Shown in pieces: positions 4,004 to 5,299 of a stretch of 5,299 bases of DNA. The notes beneath the pieces are model-generated. The model made no database searches and had not been told where the DNA came from. It saw nothing but the letters and a program-made list of their open reading frames with translations. The translations under genes and the position numbers were made by a program. Numbering within the stretch: position 1 is the stretch's first letter; the number at the start of each line of letters is the position of its first letter. Source of the DNA: Candidatus Cloacimonadota bacterium. Its GTDB lineage: Bacteria; Cloacimonadota; Cloacimonadia; Cloacimonadales; TCS61. The stretch spans positions 1 to 5,299 of the forward strand of contig DRTC01000263.1 in the NCBI GenBank assembly GCA_011372345.1, in the 5' to 3' direction.

Positions 4004-5080
4004 ATGAAATACCGGGTTCTGGTGATAAATCCAGGTTCGACCTCCACCAAGATCGCAGTCTATGATGATGATAAAGCTTTATTCACGCAAGTTCTTCGTC
4101 ATCAGGCAGAAGAAATTGCTCGATTTGGTGGAATTATCGAACAGTATGAGTTCAGGAAAGATCTTGTTCTCAAAGCAATGGAGCAAAATGATATTTCTCC
4201 CTCAACCTTAGATGCTGTTGTCGGAAGAGGTGGTTTGGTTAAAACTGTAGTTGGCGGTACTTACAAGGTAAATGATATCATGCTGAAAGACCTGCAAAAT
4301 CCTAATTTATGGGGAAGGATCCACGCTTCTAATCTGGGAGCATTTATTGCCAAATCAATTGCAGATGATCAGAATATTTCCGCTTATATCGTGGATCCGG
4401 TAACTGTTGATGAATTTCCTGAAATAGCTCGTATTTCCGGTATTCCTGAAATCGAGAGGAAATCGCTGTTTCATGCTTTGAATATCAGATATACTGCTCA
4501 TAAATTAGCGAAACAACTGAATAAAGATTTTCACAACACCAATATGATCGCCGTACACATGGGAGGTGGAATAACTGTTGCCTGCATCAGGAATGGAAAA
4601 GTGATCGATACCAATAATGCTCTTCTCGGAATGGGACCATTTTCTCCGCAAAGAGCAGGAGCCTTGCCTATCGGAGATTTACTTGAATTAGCATTTTCAG
4701 GAAAATATACAAAGAAAGAACTGTTAAGTAAACTTGCTAAAGAAAGCGGATTGCTTGCCTATCTCGGAACAGATAATGGAATCGAGATTGAAAAAAGAAT
4801 TCAAAACGGGGATAAAAAAGCTGAACTTATCCTGAAAGCAATGTGCTATCAGACGGCAAAGGAAATGGGAGCTTTTGCTGCTGTATTGGAAGGAAAAGTC
4901 GATGCGATCTTCCTGACCGGCGGACTTGCCTACGACAAATTTATTGTCGATGAGATCACTAAAATGACTGGATTTATAGCTCCTGTGCATGTACTTCCCG
5001 GAGAAAATGAGATGGAAGCTCTCAGTCAGGGAGTGATCAGAGTCCTGAAAGATCTGGAAGAAGAGAAGATATATAAATAA
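4004..5080 (+). CDS. buk: Butyrate kinase (acetokinase family)
   Basis: This 358-residue cytoplasmic enzyme interconverts butyryl phosphate plus ADP with butyrate plus ATP (EC 2.7.2.7); relatives also act on branched-chain acyl phosphates. It shows the acetate/butyrate kinase signatures: the N-terminal phosphate loop VINPGSTSTKIAVY at 7-20, the RGG motif at 75-77, D131 in IVDPVTVDEFPE, H157 in FHALNIR, HMGGGITVACIRNGKVID at 185-202, the PQRAG arginine R217, and the C-terminal nucleotide-site motif FLTGGLAY at 303-310. These positions are assigned by motif, not by alignment. Its length fits butyrate kinase (~355 residues) rather than acetate kinase (~400). AAGGAG at 3991-3996, 7 bases before the ATG, is a strong ribosome binding site. 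The usual partner, phosphotransbutyrylase, is not adjacent in this window. The 398-base spacer suggests a separate transcription unit from znuB. Paralogues with preference for isobutyrate or propionate cannot be excluded. Confidence 0.92.
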   Translation: MKYRVLVINPGSTSTKIAVYDDDKALFTQVLRHQAEEIARFGGIIEQYEFRKDLVLKAMEQNDISPSTLDAVVGRGGLVKTVVGGTYKVNDIMLKDLQNPNLWGRIHASNLGAFIAKSIADDQNISAYIVDPVTVDEFPEIARISGIPEIERKSLFHALNIRYTAHKLAKQLNKDFHNTNMIAVHMGGGITVACIRNGKVIDTNNALLGMGPFSPQRAGALPIGDLLELAFSGKYTKKELLSKLAKESGLLAYLGTDNGIEIEKRIQNGDKKAELILKAMCYQTAKEMGAFAAVLEGKVDAIFLTGGLAYDKFIVDEITKMTGFIAPVHVLPGENEMEALSQGVIRVLKDLEEEKIYK

Positions 5081-5123
5081 TTAACATTTCCCACTTGGAT
5101 TTATGAAAATTGAATATCTATAA

Positions 5124-5299
5124 ACTGCGTAGCAGTACTATCTTTGTAATAAAATGCGTTAGCATTTGGCAAATGACAAAGACAATATATCTCGTAGAAG
5201 CGACATTTAAACCTGTAAATGATGATAAATATCACTGCGATGCAGTTTTTTAAGAAAAGAGAGTTTTCAAAACCAAATGCTAACGCATTTTATTACAAA
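5124..5299. repeat. Non-autonomous palindromic repeat element with perfect 27-bp inverted ends (may continue past the window)
   Basis: The 27 bases at 5143-5169 are an exact reverse complement of 5273-5299, separated by 103 bases. Each arm contains its own mini-hairpin: AAATGC-GTTA-GCATTT (5152-5167) and AAATGC-TAAC-GCATTT (5275-5290). A further hairpin, ACTGC-GTA-GCAGT (5124-5136), sits 6 bases outside the left arm, and ACTGC-GAT-GCAGT (5234-5246) lies in the centre. CATTTA-AACCTG-TAAATG (5204-5221) is another small stem. No ORF of note is present. The layout is that of a REPIN or MITE. The right arm ends at the window edge, so the repeat may continue, and it could even be one end of a larger element. 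Confidence 0.7.

Noticed and set aside
5234..5251. ACTGC-GAT-GCAGT hairpin followed by six T as a terminator for the kinase gene
   Set aside because: The stem is only 5 bp with a 3-base loop, lies about 150 bases after the stop and belongs to a repeat family with similar hairpins lacking T-tracts. It may cause slight termination, but I do not annotate it.
5124..5299. CRISPR array
   Set aside because: The repeats are inverted rather than regularly spaced direct repeats, and no cas gene is present.

Overview
The window looks like part of an AT-rich genome of a Gram-negative-type bacterium. It carries a zinc-uptake operon, a butyrate kinase gene, and intergenic spaces crowded with palindromic repeats. 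The A/T-rich coding, the lipoprotein-type ABC binding protein, the fermentative butyrate kinase and the Y1-transposase/REP repeat content recall anaerobes of the FCB/Cloacimonadota type. That placement is an impression from memory, not a demonstrated assignment.

Layout. Positions 2-154 hold the C-terminal end of a Fur-family (probably Zur-like) regulator that enters from the left edge. Eight bases later comes znuA (163-1092), a zinc-binding lipoprotein. A 129-base gap follows, containing a solo REP-like double palindrome and a nested stem-loop that touches the next ribosome binding site. Then comes znuC (1222-1953), the transporter ATPase. The next 836 bases, up to znuB (2790-3605), are mostly mobile or repetitive DNA: a ~108-bp palindromic MITE-like element, a complete 588-bp IS200/RAYT-type element with an intact Y1 HUH transposase gene, and a degenerate inverted pair of the repeat whose translation reads VMLSLSKHG. 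znuB, the permease, completes the transporter. A 398-base spacer (3606-4003) has one doubtful 35-codon ORF, a Fur-box-like palindrome and a possible promoter. Next is a complete butyrate kinase gene (4004-5080). The last 219 bases hold another repeat element, bounded by a perfect 27-bp inverted repeat that runs exactly to the window edge.

Function. Fur/Zur, ZnuA, ZnuC and ZnuB form one regulatory and transport unit. ZnuA captures Zn2+ outside the cytoplasmic membrane, ZnuB carries it across, ZnuC supplies ATP hydrolysis, and the regulator presumably represses the set when zinc is plentiful. All genes, including the transposase, lie on the + strand. Butyrate kinase looks like a separate transcription unit that makes ATP from butyryl phosphate; no phosphotransbutyrylase gene is in view.

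The most notable signal is the repeat system. The transposase element has inverted ends, each built of two palindromes (a hairpin with a TTCA loop, then AACCGTT-NN-AACGGTT). A diverged single copy of the same two-palindrome end sits between znuA and znuC. I see no wholly new multi-gene system here.
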